Virus record (IMG/VR): IMGVR_UViG_3300046001_002717
Location: 1-49,540 of that record
Strand: one strand, 5' to 3'
Length of the DNA: 49,540 bases
Source of the DNA: a virus
Shown here: one piece after another, positions 34,756 through 42,300 of the stretch
How positions within the stretch are numbered: position 1 is the stretch's first letter
Layout: each line of letters starts with the position of its first letter
Notes under the pieces: model-generated
Told to the model about the DNA's origin: nothing
The model's input: only the letters and a program-made list of their open reading frames with translations
Database searches by the model: none
Translations under genes and position numbers: made by a program

Positions 34756-34947
34756 TTACACTTTCTTCATTAATAGAGAAGCCATTGTCTTCTTATTCTT
34801 CAATGCCTGTAGCTCACGTTCTAGTTTTAGAATATGAACATTTGCAGCAGCAATGGCTTCAAAGTTAATCTCTACATCTAAATCAATGTCAGGATCATTG
34901 ATGGCATTTACCATCTGTTCCCATGCATCACGTTCATATTTATTCAT
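34756..34947 (-). CDS. 63-residue coiled-coil hypothetical protein
   Basis: A protein with an acidic first half (NAINDPDIDLDVEINFEAIA) and a helical, coiled-coil second half (HILKLERELQALKNKKTMAS). It begins 17 bases after the stop of the polymerase N-terminal part and is the first of the three genes in the split. Function unknown. Confidence 0.55.
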   Translation of the reverse strand: MNKYERDAWEQMVNAINDPDIDLDVEINFEAIAAANVHILKLERELQALKNKKTMASLLMKKV

Positions 34948-34964
34948 TATACCTACTTACAATT

Positions 34965-36092
34965 TTAATCATCATATCTGCTGATTATGATATCGGACAC
35001 ATCTCCGGCTAGGTTCTGCCCATTGGGTTTAGAAGAAGAGAGGCGTCCCGTTTGTGTTACGCACATGTTATAGCCAGGATATAAATATCCGGGTTGCCAG
35101 TCCATCTCTTTGTTTAGGTTTGGTAGGCCCTCGTAATAAGTACCTATTAGTTTATCTAGCTTAGATAGCTGTTGAATGTATGGTAAATACTTTTTAGCGA
35201 AGGGTCCTTTAAGTTTCTTTAAAGTGCCTTCTGCGGTTGAGAAGATGTTTTCCTTCCCCATCTCACTCTTAGGAAGAGGTTGCACCATACGGGGTAGCAC
35301 ATGCTCAATGTCTTTGTTCACATACTTGACTTGCCCTTTTTTTGCACCTGATTTATAGAAACCATCAGCTTGTTTAACAGTTTCAACAATAGTTCCACCA
35401 TATAGGAATGCAGAAAGCTGGTCGTTAGACCCAAAATTAATAGGAACCCCAGGGTACACAACAGACAATAGAGCAAGAACAGCAGAGCGTTGTTCATGAC
35501 ATTCTGCCACACGAGAAGCACATAGTTCTTCGTCATACTTTAAGCCATTCCACTCCATTTCAACAAGGGTTAGCAAATCCTGACAGGCCAGTTTAAATAG
35601 CTTGTACAATAACGGACGTTGCACAAACTGTTGTAGCTGTTTGTTGTAGATCGCATAAGTAAGCTCCACATCCTGCACGCAGTAAGTGGTAAGGATATCT
35701 TTAGGAACTGCGTCGGTGTCAATACCTTTGTCCCAATATTCGAGCTTAACAACGTCCAGCTTGTTTGATAGACCATATTTCTTTGCCGTTTCTTCAAGGG
35801 AGGGGTAGGGCTTCTGCCTGTCCAGCATGTACTCTGCTAACTGTACGCAATGCACTTGTTTAGGAGATTCAAACCCTAGTTTTTTGTTCCAAAGTAGGTC
35901 AAACTTAGCGTTAAAAGCAACTACTAAATCCACAGAGGCAAACCAATCTTTATCAAAAGACTTAAAGTTAAAGGCGCAATGTGTTTCTTCTTTATTTAAT
36001 TTCCAACCTAAACAAACTGCTTTGCCTTGTAAGCTATGTGCATTCCCTTTGGCGAATGTGTTGGTCTCATAATCGAAGGTTAAAATATTCAC
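34965..36092 (-). CDS. DNA polymerase A, N-terminal (3'-5' exonuclease and thumb) part
   Basis: A 375-residue protein with the proofreading motifs FDYETNTF (Exo I, DxE), VVAFNAKFDLLW (Exo II) and YCVQDVELTYAI (Exo III), then a thumb region and the pre-motif-A element TGRLSSSKPNGQNL. It stops at ISRYDD, where whole polymerases continue into motif A. The missing motifs A-C are in the 33484-34218 gene. The start is GTG 36092 after GGATTTTTAAAT. Confidence 0.9.
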   Translation of the reverse strand: MNILTFDYETNTFAKGNAHSLQGKAVCLGWKLNKEETHCAFNFKSFDKDWFASVDLVVAFNAKFDLLWNKKLGFESPKQVHCVQLAEYMLDRQKPYPSLEETAKKYGLSNKLDVVKLEYWDKGIDTDAVPKDILTTYCVQDVELTYAIYNKQLQQFVQRPLLYKLFKLACQDLLTLVEMEWNGLKYDEELCASRVAECHEQRSAVLALLSVVYPGVPINFGSNDQLSAFLYGGTIVETVKQADGFYKSGAKKGQVKYVNKDIEHVLPRMVQPLPKSEMGKENIFSTAEGTLKKLKGPFAKKYLPYIQQLSKLDKLIGTYYEGLPNLNKEMDWQPGYLYPGYNMCVTQTGRLSSSKPNGQNLAGDVSDIIISRYDD

Positions 36093-36094
36093 AT

Positions 36095-36652
36095 TTAAAA
36101 ATCCAAGTTTACTGGTTGATATTGTGGAAAGTAATGTGGGGCATATTCAGGTAGAGCATACATAACCTTAAACTCAGGGAACTTCTTAGTCATTTTCTCT
36201 ACATATTGCATGTTAACCTTACGGTCGAAGAATAGCTGTTCTTTTTGTGCTTGCCACAAGAAGTGATAGGTAACACCACCCAGTCCATACTCTCGGGTGT
36301 AGAACACACGGCTAAGGCTACAAGGGAAAGCGTAAATGTGTTCCTCTATGCTGCCCTTCACCTGGATAATTTGAATAGGTACAGGGATACCTGCAACAGA
36401 GCATTTAAACATTACATTAAATGTGCTCTCCTCATACATACCGTTGTCACAAGGTTCTACCTTATCAAACCAAGGCGTAAGAGATGCTTCTGTTACCTCT
36501 CCCTTAATGAATACATCAATGTCTGCAATTTCCTTTTCTAACAACATGTCTCGAATAGCACCCCCTGCAATGGCAGACTGTTCTGCTCCTGCTAGGTCTA
36601 CACAGGTTAAGATGCCTTCCAGCTTAGTTAGATATTCTGCATCAATAAACAA
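36095..36652 (-). CDS. Nucleotidyltransferase-like protein, TTG start
   Basis: A 185-residue protein with AGGAIRDMLLEKEIADIDVFIKG near residues 29-51, the GG...RD...DxD pattern of the polymerase-beta nucleotidyltransferase superfamily (as in tRNA CCA-adding and antitoxin-like enzymes). The start is TTG 36652 with GGAG 7 bases upstream. Substrate unknown; in a phage it could modify RNA ends or transfer NMP to a host protein. It lies between helicase and polymerase. Confidence 0.65.
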   Translation of the reverse strand: MFIDAEYLTKLEGILTCVDLAGAEQSAIAGGAIRDMLLEKEIADIDVFIKGEVTEASLTPWFDKVEPCDNGMYEESTFNVMFKCSVAGIPVPIQIIQVKGSIEEHIYAFPCSLSRVFYTREYGLGGVTYHFLWQAQKEQLFFDRKVNMQYVEKMTKKFPEFKVMYALPEYAPHYFPQYQPVNLDF

Positions 36653-36818
36653 AAGGAGTCTCCTTAAGAAGGCTTAGGTAGTGGTAGTGTTGCCCAATTT
36701 TCCAGCACTTAATGATTTTATCTCCAGCATCTAAGATAGCATCTGGCTTATTTGTGAGCTGATACTGTAAAACATCCTCAGGTGACCAAATCTTTGTATC
36801 TAGCGAACTCGGGTTCAA
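36642..36818 (-). CDS. Small hypothetical protein, start uncertain
   Basis: After the helicase stop (36778) an open frame continues to TGA 36642 and encodes a protein-like sequence (EDVLQYQLTNKPDAILDAGD, then KIIKCWKIGQHYHYLSLLKE). It contains no ATG; the nearest usual start is TTG 36818 inside the helicase end, without a good ribosome site. Its last 11 bases overlap the next gene. The C-terminal 45 codons are most likely real coding; the 5' end is unknown. Confidence 0.45.
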   Translation of the reverse strand: MNPSSLDTKIWSPEDVLQYQLTNKPDAILDAGDKIIKCWKIGQHYHYLSLLKETPFVY

Positions 36819-38007
36819 TGAGGCATTGGAGCTTCCCGTGCCGTTGCTTTGGGTCGCTGTCGGTGTCCCCCATGAGTTTGTTTTTGGAGATGTTGAGAAA
36901 GCGAATGGCTTCCCAACCGCTGTCGTGAGTGGTTCCGATTCCCAAAATCCAATCGGCTTCGGCTTGCTTTGCTGTTTTTGCATTTGCGACGTTAGCCATT
37001 GTGAGCCAACGAACGCCTTCTCCACTCCCATCTGCCTGAGTAACACCAATGACGGGGGCATATCGTTTTGCGAGTTCTCTTGCCCATTGGTAAATTGCAC
37101 CAAGAAGCAAGTCCTCCCGGTCAGCTTTAAAACCCGTGATCTTGTCAATTTGGTCAAAGATAATAAGGGACGGTAGAAGTTTTTTGGACAGAGCTTCCAC
37201 GGTGTTTTTGTTAATTTGCGCAGAATCGTAGAGTTTAAATCGGCCTCCGGTTTGTTGCTGAAATAGGTCTCGATAATGTTTAATGTTTCCATATAATGTC
37301 TCTAGAGTTACTCCGAAGTAGGCTTGATAGACCCGGAGCATAACTTTGCTCCCTTGCTCTTCGTTATTGAACCATATAATTGGTCCAGCGCCAGCAGGAC
37401 TTTGTTGTAAGAAATACGACACTTCTGAAGCGAGGAACGTAGTTTTACCTGCTTCGGGTCTTGCGAAGATAAATCCAAAATCGCCGCGTCTAAGTGACCC
37501 AAGGCTTGCGTTAAGACATTGTAGGCGCCATCTAAGTCCAGGTTGTTTAATTGTTTCATTTAAAATAATGTCTAGGTCGTCGGATACGAATGTATCCTCC
37601 TGGTCAACTTGTTCGACATGCTGAAGCGCAGCAAATATTTCTTGTGTATATCCTTCTGGTTGTTTTCCTTCGCATTCCTCATACGCTGCAATGGAAACCC
37701 TTTGCAAGATGTTTCTACGCTTGAGGCTGTCGATAAGTTTAACAACTGTAGATTCAATAGGTGTGTATAATTCTAGAGTTTCAAATACCTTTTCATAATA
37801 TTCTTTGTCTTTAGGAGACAGGCTGAAAACAACATTCGCCAAGTCCATAACACTGGGGTTTGCATCATCATCGGAGTGAATAGAACACAAACTAGTGTAA
37901 ACAACTTTAAGTTCATCAGGAAAGTCTTTCGGAGATAAATAACTACTATATTTATTATAGTGTTCTTTATTTAATAAATACTTTAAAATAGATAGTTCTA
38001 CGTTCAC
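36778..38007 (-). CDS. Replicative DNA helicase (DnaB/T7 gp4 C-terminal type)
   Basis: A 409-residue RecA-fold helicase. Walker A is ARPEAGKTTFL (near residue 180), preceded by GSLRRGDFGFIF. Walker B is SLIIFDQIDKITG. Later parts, VIGVTQADGSG and ANVANAKTAKQAEADWILGI, match motif H3 and H4 of DnaB-like hexameric helicases. The N-terminal 130 residues are helical, as in DnaB, and have no zinc finger. Start is GTG 38007 after AAAGGA. The primase is a separate gene, unlike T7. Confidence 0.9.
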   Translation of the reverse strand: MNVELSILKYLLNKEHYNKYSSYLSPKDFPDELKVVYTSLCSIHSDDDANPSVMDLANVVFSLSPKDKEYYEKVFETLELYTPIESTVVKLIDSLKRRNILQRVSIAAYEECEGKQPEGYTQEIFAALQHVEQVDQEDTFVSDDLDIILNETIKQPGLRWRLQCLNASLGSLRRGDFGFIFARPEAGKTTFLASEVSYFLQQSPAGAGPIIWFNNEEQGSKVMLRVYQAYFGVTLETLYGNIKHYRDLFQQQTGGRFKLYDSAQINKNTVEALSKKLLPSLIIFDQIDKITGFKADREDLLLGAIYQWARELAKRYAPVIGVTQADGSGEGVRWLTMANVANAKTAKQAEADWILGIGTTHDSGWEAIRFLNISKNKLMGDTDSDPKQRHGKLQCLIEPEFARYKDLVT

Positions 38008-38008
38008 A

Positions 38009-38221
38009 TTATCCTTTCACGGTATAGCAATAAACATTCCATTTATTTTTCCCCATAACATCCCAGCTATTTTCTGTAATAATTTTCTCTTCTTTATCTG
38101 TTCCTAAGTATTTATATCCATAGGATGGAGATAAAGAATAAGGAATACTGTTTAAAGTTTTATATACTCCCAATACTTGATAGCCTAAATCAATATCTTC
38201 TGTTAATAGATATACTTTCAT
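38009..38221 (-). CDS. 70-residue Tyr-rich hypothetical protein
   Basis: The first gene after the promoter at 38255-38283. It begins MKVYLLTEDIDLGYQVLGVY and has alternating strands, ending WNVYCYTVKG. It resembles short phage proteins often annotated as hypothetical with a VYL(L/I)...GYD-type beginning. Function unknown. It ends one base before the helicase start. Confidence 0.6.
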   Translation of the reverse strand: MKVYLLTEDIDLGYQVLGVYKTLNSIPYSLSPSYGYKYLGTDKEEKIITENSWDVMGKNKWNVYCYTVKG

Positions 38222-38254
38222 GTCTTACCTGTTGTTGAATGTAATGAAACAACT

Positions 38255-38283
38255 ATTGTACACTAGGCAAGCAAGGCTGTCAA
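38255..38283 (-). promoter_or_regulatory. Sigma70 promoter before helicase-polymerase genes
   Basis: On the minus strand TTGACA (38283-38278) and TACAAT (38260-38255) are 17 bp apart. TTGACAGCC and GTGTACAATAG match the promoter at 33272-33300 base for base outside the spacer centre. It drives 38009-38221, helicase and onward. Confidence 0.85.
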
Positions 38284-38498
38284 GTGGCCTTGAGATCGGA
38301 TAGAGCATCCTCAGGGTAAAGAGCACCAAAGTTCATCTGCTGTCTAACCTTCAAGGCTGCTGCGTCAATAGCAGCATTCCATACTTTTCTTTGATTTGGT
38401 TTACTAATAATCAAATGTTGTTTTTCTCCTGGACTCAGGTTAGTTGTTGTATACTCATTGCCCCACCATTCTTCAAAGGTCATTTTAATAGTTGACAT
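38280..38498 (-). CDS. 72-residue FEEWW/WNAAIDAA-type protein
   Basis: A helical protein with MTFEEWWGNEY at the start and KVWNAAIDAAALKVRQQMN in the centre. It is one of three related small proteins in this genome (with 33297-33497 and 39228-39479). It overlaps the primase stop region. In-frame ATGs at 38498 and 38483 are both possible. Function unknown. Confidence 0.65.
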   Translation of the reverse strand: MSTIKMTFEEWWGNEYTTTNLSPGEKQHLIISKPNQRKVWNAAIDAAALKVRQQMNFGALYPEDALSDLKAT

Positions 38499-39244
38499 AA
38501 ATTTTCTCGGGTTAATTCCTTTGGATCGTGCTCGGCCCTAATGGACCGAACACTGAACCCCAACATCTCAGCCTGTTTAGCCAGCATGAGGCTCTTAGGC
38601 CACATGTCAGGGTCTAAGAATACGTCTAAAACGTCGTAGAACGCTCTCAGACGAACGAGCTTCAAGCGAGTAATACCTGACCCTAGCAAAGGCATGCTGT
38701 CGCCGCCTAGAGCCTCTACTGACGCCACCTTGATGGCAGACAAGCAGTCCTCAACCAGCGTTAGCCGACGAACCACGCCACTAGGATGGTCACCAACAGC
38801 ATCCCGACAACGGTAGATAGGAAGCACATTGTTAATATCTCCTTGTGTATAATAGCGCTTTGCTTTACTTACTGGATTTAAATTCCTAGCTTGCCATGCT
38901 AAGACCCTTCCTTCTGTATCCCAGAAGGAAAATATAAGCTGATTGCGTGCTGGTGAGTAATATACCTGATTTTTGAGTAGGGATTCAACGCCAATCTCGT
39001 ATTTCGCTGCCCAAGCCAGCGCCTGTACAGAGTAATTTTGTGTGGCATCATCTGGAAGCTTGTTTGTTTTGGGCTGCATCTCCGATACATCCTCTCGTTG
39101 AGCATTCGTAACGAAAGGGGAGATTGTCGCTTGTTTAGTAGACCGTCCATGTGAGAAACAATATGTTGAGCCATCGTCATATACACCTAATGCGTCGCTG
39201 CTGCCGCAAATAGGGCAGGCAGTGTGTTTAAGAAAGCGTGCCAC
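38480..39244 (-). CDS. DNA primase (T7 gp4 N-terminal type), separate from helicase
   Basis: A 254-residue primase. A zinc finger CPICGSSDALGVYDDGSTYC-FSH (Cys10, Cys13, Cys29, His32) recognises the template. The catalytic TOPRIM fold shows LVEDCLSAIKVAS (conserved Glu) and DVFLDPDMWP (DxD). It stops where T7 gp4 would continue into the helicase, so priming and unwinding are two proteins here. Start is GTG 39244, overlapping the upstream gene. Confidence 0.88.
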   Translation of the reverse strand: MARFLKHTACPICGSSDALGVYDDGSTYCFSHGRSTKQATISPFVTNAQREDVSEMQPKTNKLPDDATQNYSVQALAWAAKYEIGVESLLKNQVYYSPARNQLIFSFWDTEGRVLAWQARNLNPVSKAKRYYTQGDINNVLPIYRCRDAVGDHPSGVVRRLTLVEDCLSAIKVASVEALGGDSMPLLGSGITRLKLVRLRAFYDVLDVFLDPDMWPKSLMLAKQAEMLGFSVRSIRAEHDPKELTRENLCQLLK

Positions 39245-39479
39245 GGGTTAAAGCAGCATTCCAGACAAGGAGAGCTGTATCATAATCATACCCAATTTTA
39301 TTTTTATTTTCTGGATACCATTTGTCAAAGGTAAGCTTCCTCTCAGCAGCTACGTCATCAAAAGCCTGGGCACGGTTGATAGACCTAATGTAGTCGCTTA
39401 AGTCCTGTTGGCCCTTAAGCTCCCGTTCCGTCGGACGAATTTGTCCGGCTGGGTGTTGTGTGTCTTTGTGTGCGTTCAT
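39228..39479 (-). CDS. 83-residue WNAA-type protein
   Basis: The C-terminal half, FDKWYPENKNKIGYDYDTAL then LVWNAALTRG, carries the FxxWY...WNAA pattern shared with two other small genes here. The N-terminal half is polar (HKDTQHPAGQIRPTERELKG). ATG 39479 overlaps the upstream stop (ATGA). Function unknown. Confidence 0.65.
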   Translation of the reverse strand: MNAHKDTQHPAGQIRPTERELKGQQDLSDYIRSINRAQAFDDVAAERKLTFDKWYPENKNKIGYDYDTALLVWNAALTRGTLS

Positions 39480-39721
39480 TGCTCATCCTCCTGTTGCCAT
39501 CCATTGTGTTGCCCTGTGTGTTCTACAAACACACCAAGCTCATCGTAATCGGGGTCTTCAAACACAGATACAAAGGTGTCGTCTAGGTCCTCACGGTCAA
39601 AGGTGGCTACATCAATATCTTTAATGCATTTATTACACAGGTCCATATATTCCCCAGTTGTTGCACTCTTGCGAGTGCTCTCAAAGTCATTTAAAGCACG
39701 GTCACATGAATAACAGCGCAT
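39476..39721 (-). CDS. Zinc-binding acidic protein
   Basis: An 81-residue protein with CYSCDRALNDFESTRKSATT then DLCNKCIKDID, two CxxC pairs forming a zinc ribbon, followed by a very acidic tail. It is similar in plan to small zinc proteins found next to phage primases. ATG touches the upstream stop (TAAATG). Function unknown. Confidence 0.65.
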   Translation of the reverse strand: MRCYSCDRALNDFESTRKSATTGEYMDLCNKCIKDIDVATFDREDLDDTFVSVFEDPDYDELGVFVEHTGQHNGWQQEDEQ

Positions 39722-39802
39722 TTACTGTCCCCCGAGGCCTAGGCCCACGATAAAGGAAATAAGAATAATAAGCACTAGGAGAGCCCAATGTAAAATAATC
39801 AC
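39722..39802 (-). CDS. 26-residue membrane peptide
   Basis: GTG 39802 sits 6 bases after GAGGAG and overlaps the upstream stop; the frame ends at TAA 39722, directly before the next ATG. The product is almost entirely one hydrophobic helix (IILHWALLVLIILISFIVGL) ending GLGGQ. The good ribosome site and exact packing argue for a real micro-protein of the inner membrane. Role unknown. Confidence 0.55.
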   Translation of the reverse strand: MIILHWALLVLIILISFIVGLGLGGQ

Positions 39803-40521
39803 ACACACTCCTCTTGTTCAGCCCAGCCCTGGCAGTATTTTGGGTCGCTGTTGGCCCAAGATACAACCCCGCAATTGTGCATTAAGCTTGTTTGAATGTT
39901 TTTGTCCTTTGGAAGGTCTCTACGACAATTACGCTCCTCATTGTAGTACCACAGATATTCACTTAGGCTTGTAGGAAAACTCCCTAGTGGTTTCTTTAAA
40001 CAGGCATTAAAATTAGCTTCGTCTCCCCCGTTATGTTTGTCTTTCAGCATGTCTGGTAGGGTAGTGTATTCCTTCTCCGTATTGGCAAGGCGAATGAACA
40101 GCGTTACCTGAGACATAAACAAAGTGTTAGTCAGATATTCTAGCGGCACCTTGATGAAAGCCCCTATGTCGTGTTGATAGACCTCAACGGCAGGGTAGCC
40201 CTCATTCAGCAGATGGTCATTCACCACCCCCATGTTCACTAGGAAGCTCTTAGAGACGTTTTTAAGGAGGATAGGTAGGGTGGTATCACCCTTGTTAAAG
40301 AACTCGCTGTGGGTTACCTGGAAACCATAAATACTAAAGTCTCGTTCTAGGTGGAACGAAGTGACAACCTCATTCATGAAGTCTTTGCATTTCCACCATT
40401 TACTTACAGGCTCATAGGTGTCAGGACCAACAAGCTTGATGTTCTGCCACCGCAGCGGATTGGTTTGTCCAATTTCTGAGTAGGAGCCTTCGTTCCAAGA
40501 ACCAACATTAATTAGTATCAT
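39799..40521 (-). CDS. Hypothetical protein at end of amidoligase operon
   Basis: A 240-residue soluble protein starting MILINVGSWNEGSYSEIGQT, with alternating helices and strands and a Cys-containing C-terminus (RNCRRDL, MHNCGVVS, YCQGWAE). It overlaps the ATP-grasp gene stop by 4 bases, so it is probably made together with the amidoligase enzymes. I do not recognise a fold. It could be a substrate or partner of the pathway. Confidence 0.55.
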   Translation of the reverse strand: MILINVGSWNEGSYSEIGQTNPLRWQNIKLVGPDTYEPVSKWWKCKDFMNEVVTSFHLERDFSIYGFQVTHSEFFNKGDTTLPILLKNVSKSFLVNMGVVNDHLLNEGYPAVEVYQHDIGAFIKVPLEYLTNTLFMSQVTLFIRLANTEKEYTTLPDMLKDKHNGGDEANFNACLKKPLGSFPTSLSEYLWYYNEERNCRRDLPKDKNIQTSLMHNCGVVSWANSDPKYCQGWAEQEECV

Positions 40522-41210
40522 GCTGTAATTGCCTCAATGTATTTAGCTACGTTTGAGCCCTGAATGCCAGGAGCACTGTTAACCTCAATGACAAACAACT
40601 CGTTTAACTTCTCGTTAAAACCTATGTCTACACCCTTAAACATAGAGTTGGTGACTTTAGATGCCTTTAGAGCAAGCTCGCGAATGCCAGGAGGCTCTAC
40701 AACATCTTGGCTACAGAATACATAGCCATTAGCTGTGTTCCTAATCTTAGTTTCTACCGTGCCCTCAAACCCCTTACGCTTACGTTTCTCTAGAACACAC
40801 ACAACCTGATCTTGGTAGACATGAACACGGAACTCTTTCTTTTTCTTTCTATACAGGGTGTAGACGGGGGCCGAAACAAGGGGAATCTCTGTACCTTCGA
40901 GGACAACAATGCCTTTGCCCTCACTAGCTCTCGTGAGAGTCCGTGCGAAAACCGTCTGTCCTTCTTTAAGCCACTCGTTACACTTTTCAATAGACGTTGT
41001 GAATGATAGCGCCGGTAGGTCATGAGCTGCGAACCACTCATATTGGAATAGCTTGTCCTTACATTCTCCATAAGTAATATTCTCTCGGTTGGGGCGAGGA
41101 GCTTTGCTGCGAAATACTTTGTAGCCTAGCTTGGTTGATAGACCTTCAGCCAACAGCTTCAGGCTTTTACTACCTAGTTTATGAGAAACGAGTCGTAGTT
41201 TTAATGACAT
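40518..41210 (-). CDS. ATP-grasp ligase (phiEco32-type amidoligase operon)
   Basis: A 230-residue ATP-grasp protein: VFARTLTRASEGKGIVV (ATP-binding loop), EFRVHVYQDQVVCVLEKRKR, and GVDIGFNEKLNELFVIEVNSAPGI with the Mg-binding Glu and Asn. The family couples ATP to formation of a peptide or amide bond through an acyl phosphate, as in RimK. Similar genes are known in phiEco32-type phages beside class II amidotransferase and COOH-NH2 ligase genes, as here. The substrate is unknown. Confidence 0.85.
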   Translation of the reverse strand: MSLKLRLVSHKLGSKSLKLLAEGLSTKLGYKVFRSKAPRPNRENITYGECKDKLFQYEWFAAHDLPALSFTTSIEKCNEWLKEGQTVFARTLTRASEGKGIVVLEGTEIPLVSAPVYTLYRKKKKEFRVHVYQDQVVCVLEKRKRKGFEGTVETKIRNTANGYVFCSQDVVEPPGIRELALKASKVTNSMFKGVDIGFNEKLNELFVIEVNSAPGIQGSNVAKYIEAITA

Positions 41211-42289
41211 GTCTTACTCTTTGCTGGTACGTTTACATTGCTAACCCATACCTCAAGGACACCATCTCGGTATTCGTGCTTGCTGTACATTGCAGTACAG
41301 AAACGTCCATTGGTAAGGTCATCTACTTCATATTGGAACTTGTCTTTAAGAATATATTTAAACTCCACCCCCTCATATTCAGGGTTTGATGCAACAATGA
41401 GCCAGTCATAACACTCGTTTGCCGAGGGTGTATGTGGACTGGAGCAAATGGCTTCGTCTGGGAAAAAACTAATGTAGGTTGAGGTCTTCAGGTCATGGGC
41501 TAGGCCCTTCGCTTCACGCTTAGTAAGCACAGTCCCAGTACTGCCCGTGTGGCGTTGTAAAGGGACCGGTGCTTTTTTTGGGATTGCCTCCTCCTTAATA
41601 ACAGGGGTATTAACTGACATGTCAATAGAGTATAACGTATCTACCTTTAGCTCCTGAATGTCCTTTATCTTATATCCATTGCGCAATAAGGCACCATGAG
41701 CCATCCATGCCTCAGACGCATAGCAAATAGTTCCGTCATCTGTTGTAATGAAATTTAAAGGACGTTGGTTATTACGTAGGAAGTAAACTGTATCCTTGTC
41801 AGCATCATACCACACACAAGCATAGGCACCATACACCCGATTGAGAGCATCTCCTAGTTTGTCTAGGTCTCCTTCGCACTTGGATAGATGCATACCCAAA
41901 GCCTCGCTATCTACTTCCGTGTCAGCAAGCTGTTTATGATTATGTAGGGTACCATTGTGAAAGAAAACGTACCGATCATCAAGCACAAAGGGATGAGCAT
42001 TGTCGTCTACCCGTTTACCGATGGTTGCCTTACGATTGTGCCCCAGTAGGGCACGGCCCTTACTTACAATGTCAGGTCTAACAGCCTTGTACTCGTTGTT
42101 ATAAACAAACCAGGAAGCATCACTAGCTTCCTTCAAGATTGTTGCACCACTATGCTTGTTAATGGCACACATACCTGTTGCATCGTCACCCCGTAGGGTG
42201 TCAATGTAAAGCATGTCCTCAAATACTTTAACATCCCTTTCAAAGAAACCAAGAGAACTTTTACTGATAATACCAACGTGACCACAGAT
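41201..42289 (-). CDS. Class II glutamine amidotransferase with ATC start
   Basis: A 362-residue N-terminal-nucleophile amidotransferase. From ATC 42289 it reads M/I-CGHVGIISKSSLGFF, placing the catalytic Cys at residue 2 as the family requires (MCGI.G). Further family marks are RGDDATGMC, GRALLGHNRKATIG, FHNGTLHNH and GAYACVWYDAD. GGAGA (42300-42296) is 6 bases upstream of ATC. The frame has no ATG, GTG or TTG between the in-frame stop at 42320 and ATG 42214, which would remove the active site. It would supply ammonia to the ligases beside it. Confidence 0.85.
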   Translation of the reverse strand: MCGHVGIISKSSLGFFERDVKVFEDMLYIDTLRGDDATGMCAINKHSGATILKEASDASWFVYNNEYKAVRPDIVSKGRALLGHNRKATIGKRVDDNAHPFVLDDRYVFFHNGTLHNHKQLADTEVDSEALGMHLSKCEGDLDKLGDALNRVYGAYACVWYDADKDTVYFLRNNQRPLNFITTDDGTICYASEAWMAHGALLRNGYKIKDIQELKVDTLYSIDMSVNTPVIKEEAIPKKAPVPLQRHTGSTGTVLTKREAKGLAHDLKTSTYISFFPDEAICSSPHTPSANECYDWLIVASNPEYEGVEFKYILKDKFQYEVDDLTNGRFCTAMYSKHEYRDGVLEVWVSNVNVPAKSKTCH

Positions 42290-42300
42290 GATACTTCTCC

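Noticed and set aside
36819-37292. Upstream part of the 216-codon frame inside the helicase
   Set aside because: Over this span it is an alternative frame of the helicase; only the part from about 36818 downward looks coding.
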